Position numbers and translations under genes: made by a program. From an uncultured Draconibacterium sp. (GTDB lineage Bacteria; Bacteroidota; Bacteroidia; Bacteroidales; Prolixibacteraceae), in contig NZ_OY781884.1 of assembly GCF_963677155.1 (NCBI RefSeq), positions 3,902,501-3,966,500 of the forward strand: a DNA stretch of 64,000 nucleotides, read 5' to 3'. The first letter of the stretch is position 1; each line of letters starts with the position of its first letter. The notes under the pieces were generated by a model. It did no database searches and was not told the DNA's origin. It saw only the letters and a program-made list of their open reading frames with translations. Shown piece after piece: positions 56,862-64,000 of this stretch.

Positions 56862-58049
56862 ATGTTTGCCGATAAATACCTGGAAAAGAATCAGCACAAA
56901 ATCCTCATTAACGAATTGCCGGAAGAAGCACCGGGAATAATTGTTGTTATTCCGTGTTTACGAGAAACGGGGTTGACGGAAACATTAAATTCGCTGAATG
57001 CGTGTGAATTGCCGAAATGTAAGATTGAAGTTATTCTGCTTATCAACCAATCGGAAGTGGCTGATGCCGACACTATTCGCCAAAACACACAAACAAAAGC
57101 TGACGCTGATAAATGGATTGCGGCGAACCCAAAAAACGGTATTAAGTTTTACGCTGTTGGTCCGATAAGCCTGAAAAAGAAATGGTCAGGAGCAGGTTTG
57201 GCACGCAAAAAGGGAATGGATGAAGCCATAAGAAGATTCAATCTTAACGATAACAAGAACGGAATTTTGGTGTCGTTGGATGCCGATACTTTGGTGGCAA
57301 AAAATTACCTGTTTGAAATTGAAAAGCATTTCACGAATCATCCGAATCAGGTTGGTGGAACAGTGGCTTTTGAGCATCAGAAACAACAGTTGGATGAAAA
57401 GCACCGGCGGGGGATTGAGTTGTACGAGTTGTATCTCAATTATTACAAACAGGCACTTCATTATTGTGGTTATCCATATTCGCTGTTCACCATTGGTTCC
57501 GCCTTTGCCGTAAAAGCTGAAGCCTACGTAAAACGTGGAGGAATGAACAGAAGGCAGGCAGGCGAAGATTTTTATTTTCTGCAAAATCTGGTACAGATTG
57601 GCCGGGTTGGAGAAATAACAAGCACAAAGGTTTATCCGTCGGCGCGATTGTCGAATAGGGTGCCTTTTGGTACCGGCCCCATTCTGCAAAAATGGATGAA
57701 AGGAGAGGAGAACCTGTCGTTGACTTATAACTTCGAAGCATTTAAAAATCTACAGCAGTTCTTCGCTCAGAAAGACCGCTTGTTTAAAATTCAGTATAAC
57801 GACTATTTGGAGTTTGTGAACCACTTAACTGAGCCGGTAAAGGAATTTCTAGAAATTGATCAATTTAGAGTGGAACTTGATGATTTAAATAACAATTGTT
57901 CGCGTTTAGAAACCTTTCAGATGCGGTTCTTCCATAAATTCAATGCTTTTAAAATTCTGAAGTTTCTGAATTTTGCTCACGAAAAATATTATCAGAAAGC
58001 TGATTTATTGCAGCAGATAAAGTTGTTGAACCGGGAACAGAAGGATTAA
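56862..58049 (+). CDS. GT2-family glycosyltransferase
   Basis: 395 residues of GT-A type: GIIVVIPCLRETGLTETLNSL (nucleotide-binding strand, about 25), LVSLDADTLVAKNYL (DxD, about 143) and RRQAGEDFYFLQNLVQ (catalytic acid, about 231). No spans, so a soluble transferase; the long tail after the core (about 270-395) is not recognised. No partner genes indicate its acceptor. The only start in range is the ATG at 56862. Ends 340 bases before the ferredoxin gene. Confidence 0.82.
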   Translation: MFADKYLEKNQHKILINELPEEAPGIIVVIPCLRETGLTETLNSLNACELPKCKIEVILLINQSEVADADTIRQNTQTKADADKWIAANPKNGIKFYAVGPISLKKKWSGAGLARKKGMDEAIRRFNLNDNKNGILVSLDADTLVAKNYLFEIEKHFTNHPNQVGGTVAFEHQKQQLDEKHRRGIELYELYLNYYKQALHYCGYPYSLFTIGSAFAVKAEAYVKRGGMNRRQAGEDFYFLQNLVQIGRVGEITSTKVYPSARLSNRVPFGTGPILQKWMKGEENLSLTYNFEAFKNLQQFFAQKDRLFKIQYNDYLEFVNHLTEPVKEFLEIDQFRVELDDLNNNCSRLETFQMRFFHKFNAFKILKFLNFAHEKYYQKADLLQQIKLLNREQKD

Positions 58050-58324
58050 CACTTTTGCTGTTGGTAAACAACTACTTTTGCCGAATAGAAATTGTGCCGT
58101 TATTGTTCAATTTGTTGTGCTGTAGTTCTTTGTAGCTGTGACAAATTTGTTTGGCGATTTTGAATTGATAATATGGAATGATTCCATTCAGAAAAATTAG
58201 CATTAGCAAAATTGGTAAAAAGAAGATTAATTGAATATTAATATGTGGATATATGGTAATATTCTGATTGTTAGTTGCTTTGGGGGAGTTTCTGTAAAAC
58301 GTGTCAATAAAATGTTTTTTGAAC
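58050..58324. other. Intergenic region before the ferredoxin gene
   Basis: 275 AT-rich bases with no convincing gene or stem; the ferredoxin promoter follows. Confidence 0.5.
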
Positions 58325-58354
58325 TTTGATTTTATATCAAACTTTGTACTTTTG
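58325..58354 (+). promoter_or_regulatory. Promoter of the ferredoxin gene
   Basis: TTTG (58325-58328), 18 bases, TACTTTTG (58347-58354), 37 bases from the start; among the best promoter matches in the window. Confidence 0.8.
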
Positions 58355-58391
58355 CTGAAAACGATAATGTTTAACTTTAAAATTCATTGTT

Positions 58392-58562
58392 ATGGCATAC
58401 AAAATTTCAGATGAATGTATCGCATGCGGTACTTGTATCGATGAGTGCCCGGTTGACGCTATTGCAGAAGGTGATATCTATACCATCGATGCAGAGCTTT
58501 GTACAGACTGTGGTTCATGCGCAGAAGTTTGTCCGGTTGAAGCAATTGCTATTGAAGAATAG
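58392..58562 (+). CDS. 2[4Fe-4S] ferredoxin
   Basis: Low-potential electron carrier. 56 residues with two complete clusters, CIACGTCIDECP (Cys9, 12, 15, 19) and CTDCGSCAEVCP (Cys37, 40, 43, 47), the classic clostridial type, and a duplicated half-sequence (PVDAIAEG / PVEAIAIEE). Acidic. Single gene with its own promoter and terminator. Possible partners include pyruvate:ferredoxin oxidoreductase and the flavodiiron system, neither adjacent. Confidence 0.96.
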   Translation: MAYKISDECIACGTCIDECPVDAIAEGDIYTIDAELCTDCGSCAEVCPVEAIAIEE

Positions 58563-58584
58563 TCCGCTCAGCATAAAGACATTG

Positions 58585-58609
58585 AAGCTCGCGCATGCGG
58601 GCTTTTTTT
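58585..58609 (+). terminator. Terminator of the ferredoxin gene
   Basis: AAGC-T-CGC/GCG-G-GCTT with a GCAT loop and seven T, 23 bases after the stop. Confidence 0.85.
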
Positions 58610-58636
58610 ATGCCTTTTTGTTACCTCAAGCAGTTT

Positions 58637-60232
58637 CTAAAATCCATTCAAATCCATAAAAACAGTTGGTAAGATCAATAAAAAGCCAATTATTATAAGC
58701 ATAAGAGTAAACGAAGCAGCCCACTTAAACCACTTTTCGTAAGGGATGCGTGCAACACCCAAAACGCCAATTAACACGCCACTTGTAGGCGTAAGCATAT
58801 TGGTGAATCCATCGCCCAGTTGAAATATTACAACAGTTGTTTGTCGCGAAATTCCAATCAAATCCGATATCTGCGACATAATTGGAATTGTTAACGCAGC
58901 CTGTCCCGATCCGGACGGAATAAACACATTTAGCATCGTTTGTATCAGGTACATAATTCCTACTGTTCCAACTTCTCCAAAGTTTTGCATCGAGTTCGAA
59001 ACATAAAACAGAATGGTATCGATGATTTGTCCGTCTTCAAGAATAACCACTATTCCACGGGCTAAACCTACTATCATGGCAGCCGGAAGAATGTCTTTGG
59101 CGCCATCTAAAAAAAGTTTGGTAATTGTATTGGGCGATTTATTGGCGGCCATGCCGGCAAAAACTCCCATAGCAAAAAAGATGGTAGCAATTTCTTTAAT
59201 ATACCAGCCATGTCCCATTACTCCAATTACAAGAAAAACAATGGTAAAAGTGAGCAGGGTTAAAATGAAATATTGTACCGAACGCCATAGGGTTAAAGCC
59301 CCCATAACAATAAAAAGCACTGTAGCTACCGGAATGGCCGGAACAGAAAATACATTGTTGCCAATGGTTATTGAACTTCGCGGGATGGTTATGGAGAAAA
59401 CGATGAGTGCAACAGAAATAATGGACAAAGCAAACCAGGCTGCAGTAGGTTTTATCCTTTCAATTTTTACGGCTGTGGTTTCATTGCGCGACCGCCAATA
59501 TGCATCGTCTTCGTAAACAACTGATGTGGTAGGGGCTTTCTTTATTTTGGCGGCATAACGCAGAATAAACGCAAACCCAAAAAAGTTGATCACTGCCCAC
59601 ATCAAAATTCGGTATTCCAACCCTGAAAACAACGGGATATGAGAAAGTCCCTGAGCTACACCAACGGTAAACGGATTTAAAAAAGCGCCTGCAAAACCCA
59701 TTGCTGCCGCGATAAAACACAGCGAAACACCAACAATCGAGTCGTAGCCCATTGAAATGGCCAGCGGAACAAAAATGATGGTAAAGGCAATGGTTTCTTC
59801 GCTCATGCCAAAGATTGCTCCAAACAAGCTGAAGATGGTCATTATAGAAACGAGTACGATATTGTGCACACCCACAAATGCGAGCACTTTCGATCGTTCA
59901 AGCCGTTTTAAGCGTTTCAGAAAAGTATGAATACCAATGTCGATTGATTTGCTGTCGTTAAGAATCCAGAACGAACCTCCGATGAGTAAAATAAGAGCAA
60001 TAATATTAGAGGTGCTTAAAAAGCCATCAAAGAAAGAAGAGAAGACCTGCCATGTCTGTAGCTGGCTGTCGGTTTTATGAAACGAGCCGGTTTGTATCAC
60101 ACTGCGTTCAACCCCATTAACAACAACACTTTCGCGCTCAAATTCGCCTCCGGGGATGATCCAGGTGAGCAAAGCACAAAAAATAATCAGGAAAAATATG
60201 ATGACATAAGTATGCGGAACTTTCTTTAACAT
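58637..60232 (-). CDS. YfcC-family carboxylate/amino-acid transporter
   Basis: 531 residues from the ATG at 60232; a TTG seven codons earlier is disfavoured. The opening VPHTYVIIFFLIIFCALLTWIIPGGEF is the family hallmark, followed by 12-14 spans and FIPSGSGQAALTIPIM (about 427) plus FTNMLTPTSGVLIG (about 464), the paired re-entrant-loop motifs of DASS/C4-dicarboxylate-carrier relatives. Substrates for YfcC proteins are poorly known (basic amino acids or dicarboxylates suggested). Lies downstream of the methyltransferase after a GC-rich hairpin. Confidence 0.85.
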   Translation of the reverse strand: MLKKVPHTYVIIFFLIIFCALLTWIIPGGEFERESVVVNGVERSVIQTGSFHKTDSQLQTWQVFSSFFDGFLSTSNIIALILLIGGSFWILNDSKSIDIGIHTFLKRLKRLERSKVLAFVGVHNIVLVSIMTIFSLFGAIFGMSEETIAFTIIFVPLAISMGYDSIVGVSLCFIAAAMGFAGAFLNPFTVGVAQGLSHIPLFSGLEYRILMWAVINFFGFAFILRYAAKIKKAPTTSVVYEDDAYWRSRNETTAVKIERIKPTAAWFALSIISVALIVFSITIPRSSITIGNNVFSVPAIPVATVLFIVMGALTLWRSVQYFILTLLTFTIVFLVIGVMGHGWYIKEIATIFFAMGVFAGMAANKSPNTITKLFLDGAKDILPAAMIVGLARGIVVILEDGQIIDTILFYVSNSMQNFGEVGTVGIMYLIQTMLNVFIPSGSGQAALTIPIMSQISDLIGISRQTTVVIFQLGDGFTNMLTPTSGVLIGVLGVARIPYEKWFKWAASFTLMLIIIGFLLILPTVFMDLNGF

Positions 60233-60308
60233 GCAAACAGATTTTGTTGCCAAGGTAATAAAATCTGTTTAACCGCGATTTATAGTTGCCGAGCTACGGG
60301 ATTAAGTA

Positions 60309-60334
60309 GAACGCCGGGCATTATCCCGGCGTTC
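60309..60334 (-). terminator. GC-rich hairpin between methyltransferase and yfcC-like gene
   Basis: GAACGCCGGG/CCCGGCGTTC, ten perfect pairs with a 6-base loop, 14 bases past the methyltransferase stop. No T run follows on the minus strand; one follows on the plus strand, so its direction is uncertain. Confidence 0.55.
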
Positions 60335-60347
60335 AGTTTTTATTTAA

Positions 60348-61121
60348 CTACTCAATTTTCTTCCCGATATAAAACGCATAGCCATAAAAATCTTTGTATT
60401 TGTTATACAGTTTCTCTTCATGTCTTTGGTTGGCAATAAAATCTTCAGCAGCTTTATTGCCCTCATGTTTTTCACGAAAGACTTTTTGTGCTTTGGGGTG
60501 CATGGTATAAAAATTGGTCCAGCAGTTTACCGGCAAAATAAACGATGCTACAGGTACGTATCCTATTTGTTGCATTTGTTTAACTTTATTTGGAACAGTA
60601 TCAATTCCGGGATAGGCGTCCATCCAGAAATCATGAATTTCCTGTGGACGTTCTTCTGTAAACCAAGATGCCTCGCTTACTGCAACGTATCCTCCCGGTT
60701 TTAGGAAATTCTTCCATTCTCGCAGCCCTTGTTCAAAACCGATGTTGTAAATGGCTCCTTCCGACCAGATTAAATCCAGTTCCTCAGGCTGAAAGGGCAG
60801 TTGGTCCATCGAGCCAACAATACCTTTTACGCGCGCCTCCAGTTTTAATTCATGCGCATTCTTATTAAAAAGGTCGATGAAAGTGGGGAAGAGATCGAGT
60901 CCTGTGATTTGACCTGGCGTATGTTGAGCCAAAACCATAGTTTGACCTCCGGTACCACAGCCCAGATCAGCAATCTTTGCCTTTTTGCCAAGCCCTTCAA
61001 TAAAACTCAGTGCTTTAGTTGTAATTTCAGCACTTCCCGGTCCCTGTCGTTCGAAGTGTGAGAAATATTCGCAGATTAAACTTAAATCGAATTCGTGTAT
61101 TGATTTATTTTCATTACTCAT
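60348..61121 (-). CDS. Class I SAM-dependent methyltransferase
   Basis: 257 residues from the ATG at 61121; the upstream TTG (61142) is not favoured. Motif [22 protein letters not shown] (about 49), motif II-like [12 protein letters not shown], and motif [20 protein letters not shown] (about 121) with [14 protein letters not shown] after it. Overall like small-molecule or Arsenite/UbiE-type methylases; substrate unknown. Possibly co-transcribed with the yfcC-like gene 115 bases downstream. Confidence 0.85.
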   Translation of the reverse strand: MSNENKSIHEFDLSLICEYFSHFERQGPGSAEITTKALSFIEGLGKKAKIADLGCGTGGQTMVLAQHTPGQITGLDLFPTFIDLFNKNAHELKLEARVKGIVGSMDQLPFQPEELDLIWSEGAIYNIGFEQGLREWKNFLKPGGYVAVSEASWFTEERPQEIHDFWMDAYPGIDTVPNKVKQMQQIGYVPVASFILPVNCWTNFYTMHPKAQKVFREKHEGNKAAEDFIANQRHEEKLYNKYKDFYGYAFYIGKKIE

Positions 61122-61205
61122 GATGTAATAATTTGTGCCCAAAAACCATACAGCGTTGTGTTTTTAGTTTTAGGCGGTTTCTAGAAAAAAAGTATAAAAA
61201 TAGCC

Positions 61206-61223
61206 CTGACAGGAATCTGTCAG
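61206..61223. repeat. CTGACAG inverted repeat
   Basis: CTGACAG-GAAT-CTGTCAG, a REP-like palindrome of a type frequent between Bacteroidota genes. Confidence 0.55.
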
Positions 61224-61435
61224 AGTTTAACGAATGGATAACCAAAGGCCAGCAGCCAAAGGTTATTTACTTCACGGACTCTAAATTTGTGTATAACATG
61301 CAAAAATTTTACAGACCTAAAGATAACTGTTTTTCTAAAAGTAACAATTAGTTTTGGCTTGTAGACCGGTAAAGGACTGTTTTCCGGGCTAAATAATCAA
61401 TCCATGAAGAATGAAGTTACCTAAATCAGTTAGTG
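61224..61435. other. Intergenic region between CEO-synthase-like and methyltransferase genes
   Basis: The 314-base gap contains the CTGACAG repeat and an open frame (61133-61351) with no start signal or family match; nothing else seen. Confidence 0.4.
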
Positions 61436-62590
61436 CTAACTTCTAGCTTTTATAAATTCATGAGGATATTCCAACTTACGATTCTGAAAAGTTAAGACAG
61501 ATGCTTTTTTTACCACTCCGTTTTGAATATTTATGGACTTTTCGATGGTCGTATCTTTTTGCCACCTTTTACTTCCTCCCAAAATTGTTGGCAGATAAAC
61601 AATTAATGCAGCAGAAATAGACCTCGAAGCACTTTCCCAAAGGTAGCTTGGCGTGTGATCAACAGCATAATAGTCAATGTTGTCAATCTTCAGAATTGGA
61701 TCTTTGAAGGTGGTTGGCCGGGCAAAATAAAACCCCATACCTTCATCACAACTAACATCAATAATTAATGTTCCTGCCATTAAGGTATCTTTTTCATCTT
61801 CTGTAACAAAATCAACAGGATTATCCGTATCCTGGTAGGTGCCATTAATAATGATTTCAGATTCTTTGATTAAATCGGCCAGCGGCCTGACTGTACCATC
61901 GTGTTCTATCGTCACCATGCGAGCTTCGCCATCTTTCCCATCACGGATACGTACATAATGAACATCTAAGATTTCTTCGCGAACTTCATGATCAGGCCTT
62001 TGAATACAAATAGTAATGTCTCTGAAACCATGAGATTTAAGTGCATAAATAGCGCCACGACTAACAGCTCCGAAACTAAATATTATTACTTTACGCTGAT
62101 TGCCATAATGACCATCGATACCCCGTAATTGTAGAGCATGAATAACGGCACAATAGCCGGCCATTTCATTATTTTTGTAAAAAGTATGTCGGCCAATTTG
62201 CCCAGCCGGAGACCACACAAACATATCTTCAAAGGCAATTAGTGTAAGTTTCCGGTCTATCGCTGCTTGTGTAATATCTTCCTGTTGTGCGCAATGCGGA
62301 TATCCCCAAATAAATCCTCCTTCACGTATTTCCTGTAAATCAGCTAATACAGGTTTGGCAATAATTACAGAACCCAAATCAGCTAATAGTTCATGACGCG
62401 TTGCAACACCTCCTGTTTGTGCTCTAAAAAAATCATCATCGATATTAAAAGGAGCACCATAACCTTTTTCAAAGATTAATTGTTTCCTGATATTCTCTGG
62501 TAAACGCGACAGATGATCCGGATGAATCGGCAGACGTTTCTCATCTTGTTTTCTTGAAGTTCCAATCACTCCTAAAGTTTGATTTTTCAT
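61436..62590 (-). CDS. N5-(carboxyethyl)ornithine synthase-like (AlaDH/PNT family)
   Basis: 384 residues. N-terminal AlaDH/PNT substrate domain with EKRLPIHPDHLSRL (about 17) and a Rossmann core: VIIFSFGAVSRGAIYALKSHG (about 167, degenerate GxGxxx), then IDVSCDEGMGFYFARPTTF (about 276) and HTPSYLWESASRSISAALI. The sequence fits the NADPH-dependent CEO synthase branch, which joins pyruvate and ornithine (or lysine), rather than alanine dehydrogenase. It has a strong SD, unlike almost all neighbours. Transporter and methyltransferase genes lie downstream on the same strand but with large gaps. Confidence 0.78.
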   Translation of the reverse strand: MKNQTLGVIGTSRKQDEKRLPIHPDHLSRLPENIRKQLIFEKGYGAPFNIDDDFFRAQTGGVATRHELLADLGSVIIAKPVLADLQEIREGGFIWGYPHCAQQEDITQAAIDRKLTLIAFEDMFVWSPAGQIGRHTFYKNNEMAGYCAVIHALQLRGIDGHYGNQRKVIIFSFGAVSRGAIYALKSHGFRDITICIQRPDHEVREEILDVHYVRIRDGKDGEARMVTIEHDGTVRPLADLIKESEIIINGTYQDTDNPVDFVTEDEKDTLMAGTLIIDVSCDEGMGFYFARPTTFKDPILKIDNIDYYAVDHTPSYLWESASRSISAALIVYLPTILGGSKRWQKDTTIEKSINIQNGVVKKASVLTFQNRKLEYPHEFIKARS

Positions 62591-62594
62591 AAAT

Positions 62595-62601
62595 TCTCCT
62601 T
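62595..62601 (-). promoter_or_regulatory. Strong SD of the CEO-synthase-like gene
   Basis: AAGGAGA on the minus strand, four bases before the ATG at 62590. Confidence 0.75.
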
Positions 62602-63059
62602 TGTAAATTTGTTATAGCAACTTAATGCTGGCCCGACTATTTGTAATTCAACGAGAAATTATTTGCTGGAGTGAAGTGTATTGTAGTAAAACAGCAAAAT
62701 GAGGAAATGACTGATTGAAATCAAAAATGGTATAAACCTTTTGTAAAGATACTCCATTTATTAAGAGATACCGGAATTACGCTGATAATAAATGAATTAA
62801 TAACTAAAGAGTTTGTGTGCTGCTAATCTGTTACTCTATTCGTTGCCCGCGAGTGCGATAAAAAGTTACCCTGAGTTCCTGACTGCTTCAGACAGGTATT
62901 GGGGGAGTTACAAACCAAACCTGTCATTGGCGGCGCAACAACGCAATCTGATCCTCCATTCACTAAAATAAAATAGCCAACCATGTAACCTGCAACAACT
63001 TCCCGCGTCTATTAAATATCCGGTTCATTCATCTCCGGAAAACTAAAGCTATCGAAAAC
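62602..63059. other. Intergenic region with a small hairpin
   Basis: About 460 bases between divergent genes. One hairpin, CCTG-A-CTG/CAG-A-CAGG at 62878-62896, and a CCGG pair near 63020; no gene features. Confidence 0.4.
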
Positions 63060-64000
63060 ATGATTAAAAACTTATTAAAACACAGCCTGCGGGCGTTAAA
63101 AAAGCAAAAAGGATATGTTGCTATCAACATTTTGGGACTGTCTATTGGAATAGCCTGCAGTATTATCATCGCGCTGTTTATTATCCACGAGTTAAGTTAC
63201 GATCAGTACAACGAAAACAAAGACCGGCTTTACCGTTTAACACTCGACGGTAAAATTGGCGAGCAGGAAGTAAATGCTTCTTACACGGCGGCAGTTATTG
63301 GGCCAACAATGGCAATCGATTTTCCCGAGGTGGAAAAATTTTGCCGCCTAAACACGTGGGGCGAAGCCATTGTAAAAAAAGAAGATATCGCCTATGTGAT
63401 TGACGATTTTGCCGAAGTGGATTCTTCCTTTTTTGAGCTGTTCTCTATTCCGCTGCTGAAAGGCGATAGCAAAACTGTACTGAACGAACCCAACACCATG
63501 GTGCTATCGGAGTCGACGGCTAAAAAGATCTTTGGCGACGAAGACCCTATAAATAAACTGTTACGCCTAAATACCGATCAGAATTCATACCGCGTAACCG
63601 GAGTAATGGCCGATTTCCCCGAGGAAACGCATTTTAATGCCAACATCCTCACTTCGTTTATGACCAACCAAAGATCTGACGACAAGGAGTGGTTAAGCAA
63701 CAGTTTCTCCACATACATATTACTAAAACCGAATACTTCGCCCGATAATGTTGAAGCAAAGTTTCCGGGCATGATTGAGAAATATGTTGGCCCGAGGGTG
63801 CAGCAGATGTTTGGCGTTTCGTTGAGCGATTTTGTTACACAGGGCAACCGTTATGATTTTCACCTGCAGCCGGTAACAAAAATACACTTGCAACCGGAGG
63901 TGGAGCATGAGGTAAAACCTGCTACCGATCCGAAATACCTGGTTATTTTCAGTAGTGTGGCCATTCTGATCATTGTAATTGCCTCGATTAATTTTATGAA
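63060..64000 (+). CDS. FtsX/MacB-type ABC permease (partial, cut by window end)
   Basis: First 313 residues of a protein that continues past the window. N-terminal cytoplasmic basic stretch IKNLLKHSLRALKKQKGY, span 1 (about 20-43, INILGLSIGIACSIIIALFII), the periplasmic MacB_PCD domain (about 45-295) with FPEVEKFCRL, VDSSFFELFSIPLLKGD and ESTAKKIFGDEDP, and the start of span 2 (about 297). Typical of the paralogous 'antimicrobial peptide' ABC permeases of Bacteroidota, often clustered. No SD; start at 63060 fits the motif order. Confidence 0.85.
   Translation, partial: MIKNLLKHSLRALKKQKGYVAINILGLSIGIACSIIIALFIIHELSYDQYNENKDRLYRLTLDGKIGEQEVNASYTAAVIGPTMAIDFPEVEKFCRLNTWGEAIVKKEDIAYVIDDFAEVDSSFFELFSIPLLKGDSKTVLNEPNTMVLSESTAKKIFGDEDPINKLLRLNTDQNSYRVTGVMADFPEETHFNANILTSFMTNQRSDDKEWLSNSFSTYILLKPNTSPDNVEAKFPGMIEKYVGPRVQQMFGVSLSDFVTQGNRYDFHLQPVTKIHLQPEVEHEVKPATDPKYLVIFSSVAILIIVIASINFM

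Noticed and set aside
61133..61351. 72-codon frame between CEO-synthase-like and methyltransferase genes
   Set aside because: Begins with TTG, contains a REP-like palindrome, and matches nothing recognised.

Overview
This window looks like chromosomal DNA of a Bacteroidota bacterium, probably a marine or gut-type Bacteroidales/Marinilabiliales (Prolixibacteraceae-like). That assignment is inferred from gene content and signals, with no database match behind it. The signals are promoters of the TTTG-N18..20-TAnnTTTG type (best at 13393, 46748, 52993 and 58325), near absence of Shine-Dalgarno (SD) sequences, a menaquinone-only quinone pathway, a long periplasmic GH2 beta-galactosidase, LptG/F-type and MsbA-type envelope transporters, and polysaccharide-degrading enzymes. 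No phage, IS element, CRISPR array or rRNA is visible. There are three tRNAs: Met 7250-7323 (-), Ser 13434-13521 (+) and Trp 18013-18085 (+).

Layout. 0-7.1 kb: a run of secreted carbohydrate enzymes (GH29 fucosidase, GH2 glycosidase, acyl esterase, GH3), probably one end of a polysaccharide utilisation locus. 7.4-13.2 kb: START-like protein, LptG/F permease, two glycosyltransferases, TrmH-like methylase and HU. 13.5-18 kb: a segment bounded by tRNA-Ser and tRNA-Trp that holds a small secreted protein and a NEW3-protein/ABC-transporter operon with unusually strong SD sites. 18-34.5 kb: housekeeping and metabolism (orphan LutA-like protein, MsbA-like exporter, PurB, NfeD, GNAT, PepC-like protease, PurT, LacZ, MltG, flavodiiron protein, histidine phosphatase). 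34.7-37 kb: cation/proton antiporter and ZIP transporter. 37.1-44.2 kb: a compact menaquinone operon, thioesterase-menF-menD-menB-menA-menC-menE. 44.4-48.4 kb: Tat-type SGNH hydrolase lipoprotein, MATE exporter, side-by-side Mn-type and Fe-type superoxide dismutases, and a 57-residue winged-helix protein.

48.5-54 kb: a xylose module. A GntR/sugar-binding-domain regulator precedes xylB-xylA-xylE. The same operator-like direct repeat (AGAACAGAACAGA) sits just downstream of the -7 box at both the xylB and the regulator promoters, which suggests a self-regulated repressor circuit. 54.3-64 kb: nitroreductase, proline dehydrogenase, OmpH/Skp chaperone, GT2 glycosyltransferase, 2[4Fe-4S] ferredoxin, YfcC-type transporter, SAM methyltransferase, an N5-(carboxyethyl)ornithine synthase-like enzyme, and the start of an FtsX/MacB-type permease cut by the window end.

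No wholly new system is demonstrable from sequence alone. The most useful leads are the xylose regulator and its operators, the tRNA-bounded operon with foreign-looking SD sites, the paired SODs with a small DNA-binding-like protein, and the CEO-synthase-like gene near a YfcC carrier.
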